From Thioalbus denitrificans (GTDB lineage Bacteria > Pseudomonadota > Gammaproteobacteria > DSM-26407), in the NCBI RefSeq assembly GCF_003337735.1, contig NZ_QPJY01000007.1, forward strand, positions 124,001-188,000: 64,000 nt of DNA, in the 5' to 3' direction. Positions within the stretch are counted from its first letter, which is position 1, and each line of letters opens with the position of its first letter. The translations under genes were made by a program, and so were the position numbers. Of this stretch, positions 40,865 through 51,000 are shown piece after piece. Below the pieces are notes generated by a model. It did no database searches. It was not told the origin of the DNA and saw only the letters and a program-made list of their open reading frames with translations.

Positions 40865-40894
40865 TTGCTTTGACCATTTCAGGGGCTGTAACAT
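40865..40894 (+). promoter_or_regulatory. Candidate aspS promoter
   Basis: TTGCTT (40865-40870) and TAACAT (40889-40894) are separated by 18 bases. This would place the start of transcription about 48 bases ahead of the aspS ATG. Moderate matches only. Confidence 0.35.
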
Positions 40895-40949
40895 TCCCGC
40901 TTTTGATCCCATCTCACGCGTTTCAACGAGCAACAGGACCCCGCGAGTC

Positions 40950-42734
40950 ATGCGCAGCCACTATTGCGGCCATCTGAACGAAAGCCATCTGGATCAGGAT
41001 GTGGAACTCTGCGGCTGGGTACACCGCCGCCGGGACCACGGTGGAGTCATCTTCGTGGATCTCCGCGATCGCGAGGGTCTGGTGCAGGTGGTGTTCGACC
41101 CGGACAACCCGGAGAACTTCGCCCACGCCGAGCGGCTGCGCAGCGAATACGTCATCCGTGTCAGCGGCCGGGTCCGCCGCCGGCCCGAGGGCACCGCCAA
41201 TCCCGATCTCCCCACCGGGCAGGTGGAGGTGGCCGCCTCCGGGGTCGAGATCCTCAACGCCTCGGAGACGCCGCCCTTCCCGGTGGACGAACACGTGGAA
41301 GTGGGCGAGGAGACCCGCCTGCGCTACCGTTACGTGGATCTGCGCCGCCCCGAGATGCTGACCCGCATGAAGCTGCGCGCCCGGGTCACCCGCGCCCTGC
41401 GCGAGTACCTGGATCGCAACGGTTTCATGGACATAGAGACTCCGGTGCTGACCCGGGCGACCCCCGAGGGCGCCCGCGACTACCTGGTGCCGAGCCGGGT
41501 CCACCAGGGCGAGTTCTACGCCCTGCCCCAGTCGCCCCAGCTGTTCAAGCAGCTGCTGATGGTGGCCGGGATGGATCGCTACTACCAGATCGTGCGCTGC
41601 TTCCGCGACGAGGACCTGCGCGCCGACCGGCAGCCGGAGTTCACCCAGCTGGACATCGAGACCTCGTTCATGGACGAGGAATCCATCATGACCCTGATGG
41701 AGGAGATGATCCGCGAGGTCTTCGCCCACGCCCTCGAGGAGGCCCTGCCCAACCCCTTCCCGCGCATGACCTACGCCGAGGCCATGCGCCGTTATGGCTC
41801 CGACCGTCCCGATCTGCGCGTGCCGCTGGAGCTGGTGGACGTGGGCGACGTCATGGCGGAGGTGGAGTTCAAGGTCTTCTCCGCCCCCGCCAACGACCCC
41901 AACGGCCGGGTGGCCGCCCTGCGCCTGCCCGCCGGCGGCGAGCTGACCCGCAAGGAGATCGACGACTACACCAGGTTCGTCGGCATCTACGGCGCCAAGG
42001 GGCTGGCGTACATCAAGGTCAATGACGTCGCCGCCGGGCGGGAGGGGCTGCAGTCGCCCATCCTCAAGTTCCTGCCCGACGCCTCGGTGGCCGCCATCCT
42101 GGAGCGCACCGGCGCCCAGAGCGGCGACCTGATCTTCTTCGGCGCCGACAAGGCCAAGGTGGTGAACGAGGCCCTCGGCGCGCTGCGGGTGAAGCTGGGC
42201 GAGGACCGCGGCCTGATGGAACGCGGCTGGCGCCCCCTGTGGGTGGTGGACTTTCCCATGTTCGAGTGGGACGACGAGGCCGGCCGCTGGATCTCCCTGC
42301 ACCACCCCTTCACCTCCCCGAAGGAGGAGGACCTCGAACTGCTGGAGTCCGATCCCGCCGCCTGCCGCTCGCGTGCCTACGACATGGTGCTCAACGGCAC
42401 CGAGGTGGGCGGAGGCTCCATGCGTATCTATCGCCATGCCGTCCAGCAGCAGGTGTTCCGCATCCTCGGCATCTCCGAGGAGGAGGCCGGGGACAAGTTC
42501 GGCTTCCTGCTCGAGGCGCTGAAGTACGGCTGCCCGCCTCACGGCGGGCTGGCCTTCGGCCTCGACCGGCTGGTGATGCTGATGACCGGCGCGGCCTCCA
42601 TCCGCGACGTCATGGCCTTCCCCAAGACCCAGAGCGCCAGCTGCCCGCTCACCCGCGCCCCCTCCGCCGTGGACGACCGCCAGCTGCGCGATCTCAACCT
42701 GCGCCTGCGCCGCGTCCCGGGGCAGGAGGGCTGA
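40950..42734 (+). CDS. aspS: Aspartyl-tRNA synthetase
   Basis: Class IIb synthetase, 594 aa, full length for the bacterial enzyme with the central GAD insertion. N-terminal OB fold ([26 protein letters not shown]), motif 2 [22 protein letters not shown], motif 3 [29 protein letters not shown]. Whether it is Asp-only or Asp/Asn-charging cannot be decided from this window. Confidence 0.98.
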   Translation: MRSHYCGHLNESHLDQDVELCGWVHRRRDHGGVIFVDLRDREGLVQVVFDPDNPENFAHAERLRSEYVIRVSGRVRRRPEGTANPDLPTGQVEVAASGVEILNASETPPFPVDEHVEVGEETRLRYRYVDLRRPEMLTRMKLRARVTRALREYLDRNGFMDIETPVLTRATPEGARDYLVPSRVHQGEFYALPQSPQLFKQLLMVAGMDRYYQIVRCFRDEDLRADRQPEFTQLDIETSFMDEESIMTLMEEMIREVFAHALEEALPNPFPRMTYAEAMRRYGSDRPDLRVPLELVDVGDVMAEVEFKVFSAPANDPNGRVAALRLPAGGELTRKEIDDYTRFVGIYGAKGLAYIKVNDVAAGREGLQSPILKFLPDASVAAILERTGAQSGDLIFFGADKAKVVNEALGALRVKLGEDRGLMERGWRPLWVVDFPMFEWDDEAGRWISLHHPFTSPKEEDLELLESDPAACRSRAYDMVLNGTEVGGGSMRIYRHAVQQQVFRILGISEEEAGDKFGFLLEALKYGCPPHGGLAFGLDRLVMLMTGAASIRDVMAFPKTQSASCPLTRAPSAVDDRQLRDLNLRLRRVPGQEG

Positions 42735-42746
42735 GATTTTTCCAAT

Positions 42747-42959
42747 AGACAGGATTGACAGGATTGACAGGATTTGAAGCGGATCGAGAGCCAGTTATAA
42801 CCGACTGACAGGATATCGTTTATTTACAGAGCTGCGGAGACCAGGTTGTCTTGCAGTGAATGCCGATACCCCGGGTCCGCATGGTTGGCACTTGCGGACG
42901 CTACCAGCGGATACGTATACGACTTCAATCCCGTAAATCCTGTTAATCCTGTCCATTAA
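42747..42959. repeat. Composite inverted-repeat element C (ACAGGATT type)
   Basis: The left arm (42747-42779) holds three tandem ACAGGATTG-type units ending in GAAG. The right arm (42923-42959) starts CTTCAATCC and holds the inverted units (AATCCTGTTAATCCTGTC). The core of about 140 bases also contains single GACAGGATA. It lies between aspS and nudB. Confidence 0.85.
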
Positions 42960-42973
42960 GGTGCTTCCCCCCC

Positions 42974-43423
42974 ATGGCCGGAATGGCGTACAAGCGGCCG
43001 GAGTCGGTGCTGGTGCTGGTCTATACCCGCACCGGGGAGGTGCTGGTGCTGCGGCGGCACGAGCCGGCGGATTTCTGGCAGTCGGTGACCGGCAGCCTGG
43101 AGTGGGACGAGAGTCCGGCGGAAGCGGCGCGGCGTGAGCTGGCCGAGGAGTCCGGGCTGTCTGCCGGCGGGCTGTCCGCGGCCGGGGTGACCCGCCGCTT
43201 TCCCATCGTCCCGCCCTGGCGCGAGCGCTACGCCCCGGAGGCGGACCACAACCTCGAGCACTGGTTCCTGCTGGAGCTGCCGGTGCCGGTTCCGGTGCGG
43301 CTCAGTCCCCGCGAACACGCCGAGTACGCCTGGCTGCCCGCCGCCGAGGCCGCCGCCCGGGTCGGCTCCTGGACCAACCGGGAGGCCATCGAGCGCTTCG
43401 TCCCCGCCCGCGCGCCCGGCTGA
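42974..43423 (+). CDS. nudB: Dihydroneopterin triphosphate diphosphatase (Nudix)
   Basis: Removes pyrophosphate from dihydroneopterin triphosphate in folate synthesis. 149 aa, with the Nudix box GSLEWDESPAEAARRELAEESGL at about residues 39-61 in the standard Gx5Ex7REUxEExGU form. The early YKRPESVLVLVYTRTGEVLVLRR is typical of NudB. Starts at 42974 or 42983 are possible (MAGM). It follows aspS as in many gammaproteobacteria, but here repeat element C lies between them. Confidence 0.93.
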   Translation: MAGMAYKRPESVLVLVYTRTGEVLVLRRHEPADFWQSVTGSLEWDESPAEAARRELAEESGLSAGGLSAAGVTRRFPIVPPWRERYAPEADHNLEHWFLLELPVPVPVRLSPREHAEYAWLPAAEAAARVGSWTNREAIERFVPARAPG

Positions 43424-43561
43424 CGGGCCCGGTTCCGGTCGTGGGCGTCACGCCCTGCCGGGCGCCCGGAGCGCCGCTTCGGGGTTTCAGGAAACCTCAA
43501 ACTCTCCCCGCAATCGGCGTAATCTGTGGCAAACCGGAACGATGGACGCAGAGTCCGACTC

Positions 43562-44239
43562 ATGACGAACGAACGCAAGGACGAAGCCCCCGGGAGTGCC
43601 CCGGTGCTGCTGCTGCACGGGCTGTGGATGCCGGGGCTGGAGATGAGCCTGCTGCAGCACCGGCTGGAGGGGCGCGGCTGGCACTGCCGGCGCTTTACCT
43701 ACACCACCTTCCAGGGCTCGGTCGACGACAGCCTGGACGCCCTGGACGCCGTGGTGGCGGAACTGGATGCGCCCCGGGTCCACTTCGTCGCCCACAGCCT
43801 CGGCGGACTGCTGCTGCGCCACTACTTCAGCGACAGGCCGGATGCGCCCGCGGGCCGGGTGGTGACCCTCGGCACGCCCCACACCGGCAGCAAGGTCGCC
43901 CAGGTGCTCAACGGGCTCGGCCCGCTGGGCTGGGTGCTCGGCAACGGCCGCCGGATGGGGCTCATGGGCGATGCGCCGGCCTGGTCGCCGGAGCGGGACC
44001 TGGGCGTCATCGCCGGCACCATGAGCATGGGCCTGGGGATGGTGGTGCCGGGGCTGGACAGCCCCAACGACGGCACGGTCGCCGCCGCCGAGACCCGCTG
44101 CCCGGAGATGGCCGACTACCTGGAGCTGCCCGTCAGCCACATGGGCCTGGTCCTCTCCGAGCAGGTGGCCGAAGCCATCTCCGCCTTCCTCGCCAGCGGC
44201 TGTTTCCCGCACGGGCCGGACGCGAAAGAGCGGGGTTGA
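43562..44239 (+). CDS. Alpha/beta-fold hydrolase, lipase-like
   Basis: 225-aa serine hydrolase, substrate unknown. VLLLHGLWMPGLEM gives the oxyanion HG; the nucleophile elbow is AHSLGG (Ser near residue 83); GTPHTGSKVA and SHMGLVLS supply further lipase/PGAP1-like features, the last with a probable catalytic His. There is no signal peptide, so it is cytosolic. The ATG at 43562 has only a weak Shine-Dalgarno. It sits alone, with repeat element E directly after it and repeat element C two genes upstream. Confidence 0.85.
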   Translation: MTNERKDEAPGSAPVLLLHGLWMPGLEMSLLQHRLEGRGWHCRRFTYTTFQGSVDDSLDALDAVVAELDAPRVHFVAHSLGGLLLRHYFSDRPDAPAGRVVTLGTPHTGSKVAQVLNGLGPLGWVLGNGRRMGLMGDAPAWSPERDLGVIAGTMSMGLGMVVPGLDSPNDGTVAAAETRCPEMADYLELPVSHMGLVLSEQVAEAISAFLASGCFPHGPDAKERG

Positions 44240-44771
44240 AAAAGCATTATCCGCAGATTACACAGATTACGCAGATAGGCTTGCCCTGCACTTGACTCAC
44301 AAATCGGCCATCAGCGAGTCACTGGGCAGTCAGGCGCAAGGCGCATCCTCGCCGGGGCAGTGGTTCTGCCTCAAGAGGATGCAACGCCGCGGATGGCCGC
44401 CCAGCGGCTCGCCCGGAGGGAGCCTCCCGGAAGCGCCAGTCCTGCGTTGCGGCACTTGGAAAGGGAAGCCACCATTCCCTGCGCACCGCGCCTTGTCCTG
44501 ACGCTTCCGGGAGGCTCTGATGACTGATTTGTGGGTAAAGGGCAGGGCTTACCCGGCAGCCCGCCCGGATCCTGTACAGCCATTCGCTACGTCCCTGAGC
44601 TGGAACGGCCGGATCCCGATCCCTGCCAACACCGCGATCATCTGCGTAATCCGTGTAATCTGCGGATGAATGGGCGGCCTCTCATGGGGTGATGCCGCCC
44701 GGGTTGTCGGCACGGCTTCGCCTGCGTCATGTTAGAATCCGCACATTTATGGATCGTAAGCGCGAGGTTTT
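44240..44771. other. Intergenic region with repeat element E and yebC promoter
   Basis: About 530 bases without a supported gene. Most of it (44251-44667) is composite element E. The last 100 bases hold the yebC leader; TAGAAT at 44733-44738 is the likely -10, without a clear -35. Confidence 0.6.
44251..44667. repeat. Composite inverted-repeat element E (long core)
   Basis: Arms of three CGCAGATTA-type units at 44251-44277 and inverted at 44637-44667. The core is the longest of the family (about 360 bases). It carries its own nested symmetry: ACTCACAAATC near 44293 faces GATTTGTGGGTA near 44525, and GCCTCCCGGAAGCG faces CGCTTCCGGGAGGC across 44421-44518. Confidence 0.8.
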
Positions 44772-45515
44772 ATGGCAGGTCACAGCAAGTGGGCGAACAT
44801 CCAGCACCGCAAGGGCGCCCAGGACAAGAAACGCGGCAAGCTGTTCACCAAGCTCATCCGCGAAATCACCGTCTCCGCCCGGATGGGGGGCGGTGACCCG
44901 GCGGCCAATCCCCGCCTGCGCGCGGCCATCGATGCGGCGCTGTCCAACAACATGCCCAAGGACACCATCGAGCGTGCCGTGAAGCGCGGTTCCGGCGAGA
45001 TGGATGGGGAGAACTACGACGAGGTGCGCTACGAGGGCTACGGCCCCGGCGGCGTGGCGGTGATGGTGGATGCCATGACCGACAACCGCAACCGCACCGT
45101 GGCCGAGGTCCGCCACGCCTTCTCCAAGTGCGGCGGCAACCTGGGCACCGAGGGCTCGGTGGCGTTCCAGTTCACCAAGACCGGGCTGCTGAGCTTTCCT
45201 GCCGGCACCGACGAGGATGCGGTCATGGAGGCGGCCCTGGAGGCCGGCGCCGAGGACGTGGTGACCAACGACGACGGCTCGGTGGAGGTGCTCGCCACGC
45301 CGGAGAATTTCCACGAGGTGCTGGAGGGGCTCAAGGGCGCGGGGCTGGAGCCGGAGTTCGCGGAGGTGACCATGCGGGCGGCCACCAACGCCGAGCTCGA
45401 CCTCGACAACGCCGGCCAGATGGTGCGGCTGCTGGACATGCTGGAGGATCTGGACGACGTGCAGAAGGTCTACTCCAACGCCGAGATCTCCGACGAGATC
45501 CTGGCCCAGCTCTGA
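44772..45515 (+). CDS. yebC: YebC/PmpR family regulator (TACO1-like)
   Basis: 247-aa cytosolic protein. N-terminus [25 protein letters not shown] is the family hallmark, followed by [24 protein letters not shown]. Homologues act as transcription regulators or help ribosomes through difficult sequences; which applies here is not visible. It precedes ruvCAB, the classic order. GCGAGG lies five bases before the ATG. Confidence 0.96.
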   Translation: MAGHSKWANIQHRKGAQDKKRGKLFTKLIREITVSARMGGGDPAANPRLRAAIDAALSNNMPKDTIERAVKRGSGEMDGENYDEVRYEGYGPGGVAVMVDAMTDNRNRTVAEVRHAFSKCGGNLGTEGSVAFQFTKTGLLSFPAGTDEDAVMEAALEAGAEDVVTNDDGSVEVLATPENFHEVLEGLKGAGLEPEFAEVTMRAATNAELDLDNAGQMVRLLDMLEDLDDVQKVYSNAEISDEILAQL

Positions 45516-45568
45516 GCACCGGTGAGCCGCTCCCGCCACGATCGCACTCCACCCCTGGGTGCCCGCCC

Positions 45569-46093
45569 ATGCCGCTGATACTCGGCATCGACCCCGGCTC
45601 CCGGATCACCGGCTACGGGCTGGTGCGGGTGGAGGGCAACCGCAGCGCCTATGTCGCCAGCGGCGAGGTGCGGGTGGAGGGGGAGACCCTGGCCCAGAAG
45701 CTGCATCACATCTTCACCGCGCTGAGCGCGGTGATCGAGACCCACGCCCCCGACGAGGCGGCGGTGGAGCAGGTGTTCATGCACCGCAATCCCGACTCGG
45801 CCCTGAAGCTGGGCCAGGCCCGGGGCGCGGCCATCTGCGCCCTGGCCGCCCACGGACTGCCGGTGGCCGAGTACACCCCCCAGGAGATCAAGCGGGCGGT
45901 GGTGGGCGGCGGCCGGGCGGTCAAGGAGCAGGTGCAGCACATGGTCAAGGCGCTGCTGAACCTGAGCGAGATCTCCTCGGCGGACGCCGCCGACGCCCTC
46001 GCGGTGGCCCTGTGCCACGGCCACACGGGCCAGACCCTGGCGCGCATGGGGGCGGTGACCGTCCGCGGCCGGCGGGGAGGGCGGTGGCGATGA
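45569..46093 (+). CDS. ruvC: Crossover junction endodeoxyribonuclease RuvC
   Basis: Resolves Holliday junctions with RuvAB. 174 aa. [15 protein letters not shown] holds the first catalytic Asp (residue 8); the Glu in [21 protein letters not shown] and the Asp pair in [15 protein letters not shown] complete the active site. It overlaps ruvA by four bases. Confidence 0.97.
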   Translation: MPLILGIDPGSRITGYGLVRVEGNRSAYVASGEVRVEGETLAQKLHHIFTALSAVIETHAPDEAAVEQVFMHRNPDSALKLGQARGAAICALAAHGLPVAEYTPQEIKRAVVGGGRAVKEQVQHMVKALLNLSEISSADAADALAVALCHGHTGQTLARMGAVTVRGRRGGRWR

Positions 46094-46692
46094 TCGGGCG
46101 CCTGCGCGGGATCATCCTGGAGAAGCGGCCGCCCTGGCTGCTGCTCGACGTGCACGGCGTGGGCTACGAGATCGAGGCGCCCATGACCACCTTCTACCGC
46201 CTGCCGGCGGTGGGCGCCGAGGTCTCCCTGCACACCCACCTGGTGGTGCGCGAGGATGCCCACCTGCTCTACGGTTTCATGGAACTGCGCGAGCGCACCC
46301 TGTTCCGCACCCTGATCAAGGTCTCCGGCGTCGGCGCGCGCCTGGCGCTCGCCATCCTCTCCGGCATGGAGGCCGACAGCTTCGCCCGCTGTGTCCAGGA
46401 GGGGGACGTCGCCGCCCTCACCCGGCTGCCGGGCATCGGCAAGAAGACCGCCGAGCGGCTGGTGGTGGAGATGCGCGACCGCCTCGCCGACTGGGGGGGC
46501 GGAGCGGTGCTGCCCGCCTCCGGCCGGCCGGGCGGAACCGGCGCCCCCGTCACGCCCGTGGACGACGCGGTCAGCGCCCTGGTGGCCCTCGGCTACAAGC
46601 AGGCCGAGGCGGTGCGGGCGGTCAAGGCCGTCGCCGCCGAGGGCCTCACCAGCGAGGAGATCATCCGCCACGCCCTGCGCGGCATGGTCTGA
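46090..46692 (+). CDS. ruvA: Holliday junction branch migration protein RuvA
   Basis: Junction-binding subunit, 200 aa, three-domain form. Starts [20 protein letters not shown]. Helix-hairpin-helix motifs ([18 protein letters not shown] and [16 protein letters not shown]) bind the junction; the C-terminal domain III ([14 protein letters not shown]) contacts RuvB. It is coupled to ruvC by an ATGA overlap. Confidence 0.97.
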   Translation: MIGRLRGIILEKRPPWLLLDVHGVGYEIEAPMTTFYRLPAVGAEVSLHTHLVVREDAHLLYGFMELRERTLFRTLIKVSGVGARLALAILSGMEADSFARCVQEGDVAALTRLPGIGKKTAERLVVEMRDRLADWGGGAVLPASGRPGGTGAPVTPVDDAVSALVALGYKQAEAVRAVKAVAAEGLTSEEIIRHALRGMV

Positions 46693-46720
46693 TCCGACTC
46701 CCGGCAGTGCACCGAAAATA

Positions 46721-46883
46721 CGGTAAACCGCAGATTGACGTTGATTTTCGTTGATTTCTCATGAGATTCCTGATGGGGTGCGGTGCCCGGTCGTAGATGT
46801 GACTCCGCTAGCAGTGGTGCTGTGGCGGCAGATGAAGCTGGCTGGAAAATTCACGCAAATCAACGTTAATCTGCGGTTTACCG
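46721..46883. repeat. Composite inverted-repeat element F
   Basis: The left arm 46721-46757 begins CGGTAAACCGCAGATT and continues with GTTGATTTTCGTTGATTT-type units. The right arm 46847-46883 is its inverse and ends AATCTGCGGTTTACCG. The core is about 90 bases, the shortest of the family. It separates ruvA from ruvB, which are usually adjacent, so it may uncouple their expression. Confidence 0.85.
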
Positions 46884-46946
46884 GTTTTTGTTTGCCCAAT
46901 CCGAACTTCATGGTTCCATAGAGACTTTCCAGTGCCGGAGAGGCCG

Positions 46947-47996
46947 ATGACCGAGCGCCTGATTGCCGCCGAGACCCGCCCCGAGGACGTCACCGTGGAG
47001 GAGACCATCCGCCCGGTCCGCCTGGCCGACTACGTGGGCCAGGCCTCCGTGCGCGAGCAGATGGGGATCTTCATCGACGCCGCCCGGCGCCGGGGCGAGG
47101 CGCTGGACCACGTGCTCATCTTCGGCCCGCCCGGGCTCGGCAAGACCACCCTGGCCCACATCATCGCCCACGAGATGGGGGTGGGGCTGAAGCAGACCTC
47201 CGGACCGGTGCTGGAGCGCCCCGGGGACCTGGCGGCCCTGCTCACCAACCTGGAGCCGCGCGAGGTGCTGTTCGTGGACGAGATCCACCGCCTCAGCCCG
47301 GTGGTGGAGGAGGTCCTCTACCCGGCCATGGAGGACTACCAGCTGGACATCATGATCGGGGAGGGGCCGGCGGCGCGCTCCATCAAGCTGGACCTGCCGC
47401 CCTTCACCCTGGTGGGGGCCACCACCCGCGCCGGGCTGCTCACCTCGCCCCTGCGCGACCGCTTCGGCATCGTCCAGCGGCTGGAGTTCTACGGCGTGGA
47501 GGAGCTGGCCCGCATCGTCACCCGTTCCGCCGGCATCATGGCCGTGGGCATGACCGCCGACGGCGCCCACGAGATCGCCCGCCGCTCCCGGGGCACCCCG
47601 CGCATCGCCAACCGCCTGCTGCGGCGGGTGCGCGACTACGCCGAGGTGCGGGCCGACGGCCAGGTGAACCGGACGGTGGCCGCCGAGGCGCTGGCCATGC
47701 TGGACGTGGACGCCATGGGCTTCGACCTCATGGACCGCAAGCTGCTCGGCGCTCTGATCGAGAAGTTCGATGGCGGGCCGGTGGGCATCGACAGTCTCGC
47801 GGCGGCCATCGGCGAGGAGCGCGACACCATCGAGGACGTGCTGGAGCCCTTCCTCATCCAGCAGGGTTTCATCGCCCGCACGCCCCGGGGCCGGGTGGCG
47901 ACCCGCAACGCCTATCTTCACTTCGGACTGAAACCCGGGCAGAATGCACCATCGGCATCGATCCCGGACCTCTTCGATCCTTCCGCGCTGGATTAG
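46947..47996 (+). CDS. ruvB: Holliday junction branch migration helicase RuvB
   Basis: AAA+ motor of RuvAB, 349 aa. Walker [11 protein letters not shown], Walker [11 protein letters not shown], sensor motif [21 protein letters not shown], and the C-terminal winged helix ([17 protein letters not shown]). The start is the ATG at 46947 with GGAGAGG four bases before it; an in-frame GTG at 46932 is less well placed. A 254-base gap with repeat element F separates it from ruvA. Confidence 0.97.
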   Translation: MTERLIAAETRPEDVTVEETIRPVRLADYVGQASVREQMGIFIDAARRRGEALDHVLIFGPPGLGKTTLAHIIAHEMGVGLKQTSGPVLERPGDLAALLTNLEPREVLFVDEIHRLSPVVEEVLYPAMEDYQLDIMIGEGPAARSIKLDLPPFTLVGATTRAGLLTSPLRDRFGIVQRLEFYGVEELARIVTRSAGIMAVGMTADGAHEIARRSRGTPRIANRLLRRVRDYAEVRADGQVNRTVAAEALAMLDVDAMGFDLMDRKLLGALIEKFDGGPVGIDSLAAAIGEERDTIEDVLEPFLIQQGFIARTPRGRVATRNAYLHFGLKPGQNAPSASIPDLFDPSALD

Positions 47997-48230
47997 GTCA
48001 TTTTCTGACCGGCGCCGGAATCCCCAACGGACTGATTATCCAGAGCCTGCGCCGCCACCGTCGGCAGCGGGCGGGTCGCGATATGGCCGCGACCGGGTAT
48101 GGGGTTGAACCAAACCGGGCGCCCCGTCCGTTATCCCTGAATGGCGTTCGCGGGGCGGGTGGCGGGCGGTGGAGGCGGACGGATGTTTCCGTTAGCATAG
48201 TTCGGACTTTTACGCAGGGCAGCTTCGGCA

Positions 48231-48674
48231 GTGAAGGAACAGACGCGGCAGTCGGTGACGGACGGGCACTTCGTGTGGCCGGTCCGCGTCTATTACGAGG
48301 ACACCGACTCGGGGGGTGTGGTCTACTACGCCAACTACCTCCGTTTCATGGAGCGGGCCCGTACGGAATGGCTGCGCAGCCTGGGCTTCGAGCAGGATGC
48401 CCTCGCCCGCGAGGCGGGGGTCATCTTCGCGGTCCGTTCCGCCGCCCTGGAATACCTGCGTCCGGCACGCTTCAACGACCTGCTCCAGGTGGACTCGCGC
48501 ATCGCCGGGGTGGGCCGCGCGAGTCTGACCTTCGAACAGTCCATCGTCCGCCGGGAGGAGCCCGCGGTGCCGCTGTGTACCGGCCGCATCCGTGTGGCCT
48601 GCGTGAGCGCCGATGCCCTGCGCCCCCGGCCCATACCACCTGAGATACTCGCGGAGATAAGCGGTGACCGCTGA
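48231..48674 (+). CDS. ybgC: Tol-Pal associated acyl-CoA thioesterase YbgC
   Basis: Hotdog-fold thioesterase, 147 aa, starting at GTG 48231. The motif YYEDTDSGGVVYYANYLRFMERARTEW carries the catalytic Asp of the 4-hydroxybenzoyl-CoA type. It overlaps tolQ by 11 bases and is the standard first gene of the tol-pal operon. The 234 bases upstream (47997-48230) hold the promoter; no gene is there. Confidence 0.95.
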   Translation: MKEQTRQSVTDGHFVWPVRVYYEDTDSGGVVYYANYLRFMERARTEWLRSLGFEQDALAREAGVIFAVRSAALEYLRPARFNDLLQVDSRIAGVGRASLTFEQSIVRREEPAVPLCTGRIRVACVSADALRPRPIPPEILAEISGDR

Positions 48675-49356
48675 CCTGTCCCTGGTAAGTCTCGTCCTCA
48701 CGGCAAGCCCCCTGGTCAAGGGGGTGCTGCTGCTGCTGCTGTTCGCCTCGCTCGCTTCCTGGACGATGATCTTCCAGAAGGCGGCCATGCTGCGCCGGGC
48801 CCGGCGCCTGGCCGACGAGTTCGAGGACGACTTCTGGTCGGGCACCGAGCTGACCGGACTCTACACCCGGCTCTCCGCCCGCAAGGGGAACCGCTCGGGC
48901 ATGGAGAGCATCTTCCTGGCCGGCTTCAAGGAGTTCGCGCGGCTGCGCAAGCAGCGCGGGCTGGAGGCCACGGTGGCGGTGGAAGGGGTGCAGCGGGCCA
49001 TGCGCGTGGTGCTCTCCCGGGAGATGGACCGGCTCGAAACCCACCTGGCGTTCCTGGCCACGGTGGGCTCCACCAGCCCCTACGTGGGCCTGTTCGGCAC
49101 GGTGTGGGGCATCATGAACTCCTTCCGGGCGCTGGGGAACGTGAGCCAGGCGACGCTCGCCATGGTGGCCCCGGGCATCGCCGAGGCGCTCATCGCCACC
49201 GCCATGGGCCTGTTCGCGGCGATTCCCGCGGTGGTGGCCTACAACCGCTACTCGAACCAGGTGGAGCGGCTCTACACCCGCTACGACGCATTCCTGGAGG
49301 AGTTCTCCAGCATCCTCTACCGCCAGGCCGACAGCGGCGAGAGGAGTGCGGCATGA
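48664..49356 (+). CDS. tolQ: Tol-Pal system proton channel subunit TolQ
   Basis: Inner-membrane protein of 230 aa with three helices, homologous to ExbB/MotA. It begins at GTG 48664 after GGAGATAAGCG. Helices 2 and 3 (STSPYVGLFGTVWGIMNSF; APGIAEALIATAMGLFAAIPAVVAYN) carry the conserved channel-lining Thr residues. With TolR it uses the proton gradient to energise TolA during envelope constriction. Confidence 0.96.
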   Translation: MTADLSLVSLVLTASPLVKGVLLLLLFASLASWTMIFQKAAMLRRARRLADEFEDDFWSGTELTGLYTRLSARKGNRSGMESIFLAGFKEFARLRKQRGLEATVAVEGVQRAMRVVLSREMDRLETHLAFLATVGSTSPYVGLFGTVWGIMNSFRALGNVSQATLAMVAPGIAEALIATAMGLFAAIPAVVAYNRYSNQVERLYTRYDAFLEEFSSILYRQADSGERSAA

Positions 49357-49390
49357 ACCGCGGACCCGCGAGTGACGGAGGATGGCGCTG

Positions 49391-49828
49391 ATGGCAGGTG
49401 TCCAGGCTCGCCACCACAAGCGCCGGCAGCCGATGTCGGAGATGAACGTGGTGCCCTACATCGACGTGATGCTGGTGCTCCTGGTGATCTTCATGGTGAC
49501 CGCGCCCCTGCTCAGCCAGGGGGTGAAGGTGGAACTGCCCCAGGCGCCCTCCAAGCCCCTGGAGCGGAACCAGACCGATCCCCTGGTCGTGAGCGTGGAC
49601 CGCGACGGCAACTACTATCTCAACGTGGGAGAGAACAGCGACGCACCACTGGCCGAGGCGGACCTGGTGGCGCGGGTGGCCGCGGTACTGCGTCACCGCC
49701 CCGGCACGCCTGTCTACGTCAAGGGGGATCGGGCGGTTGACTACGGCACCGTGGTCTATGCCATGACCCTCCTGCAGCGGGCCGGAGCCCCGGGTGTGGG
49801 GCTCGTCACCCAGGCCGAGGAGCGCTGA
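49391..49828 (+). CDS. tolR: Tol-Pal system subunit TolR
   Basis: 145-aa single-span inner-membrane protein of the ExbD family. PMSEMNVVPYIDVMLVLLVIFMV contains the proton-carrying Asp in the membrane helix. ATG 49391 is preferred (GGAGG nine bases upstream); ATG 49382, in the same frame, touches the Shine-Dalgarno itself. Confidence 0.94.
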   Translation: MAGVQARHHKRRQPMSEMNVVPYIDVMLVLLVIFMVTAPLLSQGVKVELPQAPSKPLERNQTDPLVVSVDRDGNYYLNVGENSDAPLAEADLVARVAAVLRHRPGTPVYVKGDRAVDYGTVVYAMTLLQRAGAPGVGLVTQAEER

Positions 49829-49838
49829 GTCCAGGTCC

Positions 49839-50993
49839 ATGCTGCGTATCATCCGCGACTACCCGGTCTCGTTCCTGTTCGCCGTGCTGGTGCACATGCT
49901 TCTGCTGGTGTTCCTGGTGGTGGGGCTGGACTGGTCGCCCAAGCCGCAGCAGGGCGGTGCCGAACCCCAGGTGGTGCAGGCCACGGTGGTGAACGAGGAG
50001 CGGGTTCAGGCCGAGATCGACGCCCTGCGCCAGCAGGATCGGCAGAAGCGGGCCGACGAGGATGCCCGCCAGCAGCGCCTGGAGCAGCAGGCCGCCGAGG
50101 CCGAGCAGCGGCGCCAGGCCGAGGAGCAGCGTCTTACCCGGCTGGAGGAGGAGCGCAAGGCCGCCACCGAGAAGGCGGAACGCCAGCGCCAGGACGAGGC
50201 CCGGCGCCTCGAGCAGCTGCGCCAGCAGCAGGCCGCTGAGTCCGCGCGGCTGGAGCAGCTGGAGCGGGAGAAGCAGGCCCTGGAAGAGGCCCGGCGGCAG
50301 GAGGCGGAGCGCAAGCGCCAGGCTGAGCAGGAGCGGCAGCAGGCCGAGGCGGAGGCCCGCCGGCTCACGGCCGAGAAGCAGCGGCTGGAGGAGGAGGCGC
50401 GCCAGGCCGCCGCGGAGAAGAAGCGCCAGGAGGAGGCCGCGCGCCAGGCCGCCGCGGAGAAGAAGCGTCAGGAGGAGGCCGCCCGCCAGGCCGCCGCGGA
50501 GAAGAAGCGCCAGGAGGAGGCCGCCCGTCAGGCCGCCGCGGAGCGCCAGCGCATCGAGGCCGAGCGTGCCGCCGCGGAGAAGAAGCGTCGTGAGGAGGAG
50601 GCCCGCAAGGCCGCTGTGGCGAAGCAGCAGGCCGAAGAGGCCCGGCTGCGCCAGGAGATGATCGCCGCGGAGGAGTCCCGCCTGCGGGCGGAGGCGGACC
50701 GGCGCGCCCAGCGGGAGGTGGACCGTTACATCGCCATCATCCGCCAGCGGGTGGAGCGCAACTGGATCCGTCCGCCCAGCGCGGTCCAGGGCCTCTCCTG
50801 CACGCTGCAGGTGCGGGTCATTCCCAGCGGCGACGTGGTGGACGTGAGCGTGGTGACCAGCAGCGGCGACGGCGCCTTCGACCGGTCCGCGGTGGCCGCC
50901 GTGTACAAGGCCTCGCCGCTGGACCTGCCGCGGGAGCCGGGGCTGGCGGATCGGTTCCGTGTGTTCAACCTGGATTTCAGACCGGAGGGATAA
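49839..50993 (+). CDS. tolA: Tol-Pal envelope-spanning protein TolA
   Basis: 384-aa protein. One membrane helix (about 11-30) anchors it in the inner membrane, followed by a helical Ala/Glu/Lys/Arg/Gln-rich rod of about 240 residues crossing the periplasm and a C-terminal TonB-like domain ([12 protein letters not shown]...[17 protein letters not shown]) that meets TolB/Pal. The rod contains three identical 14-residue repeats at residues 190-231. The start is the ATG at 49839; upstream in-frame codons lie inside tolR. Confidence 0.95.
   Translation: MLRIIRDYPVSFLFAVLVHMLLLVFLVVGLDWSPKPQQGGAEPQVVQATVVNEERVQAEIDALRQQDRQKRADEDARQQRLEQQAAEAEQRRQAEEQRLTRLEEERKAATEKAERQRQDEARRLEQLRQQQAAESARLEQLEREKQALEEARRQEAERKRQAEQERQQAEAEARRLTAEKQRLEEEARQAAAEKKRQEEAARQAAAEKKRQEEAARQAAAEKKRQEEAARQAAAERQRIEAERAAAEKKRREEEARKAAVAKQQAEEARLRQEMIAAEESRLRAEADRRAQREVDRYIAIIRQRVERNWIRPPSAVQGLSCTLQVRVIPSGDVVDVSVVTSSGDGAFDRSAVAAVYKASPLDLPREPGLADRFRVFNLDFRPEG
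50406..50531 (+). repeat. Tandem 42-bp repeats in tolA
   Basis: Three consecutive near-identical 42-base units encode [14 protein letters not shown] three times. A fourth, partial unit follows (AAAERQR). Copy number changes would lengthen or shorten the TolA rod in steps of 14 residues. Confidence 0.9.
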
Positions 50994-51000
50994 CAGAGGC

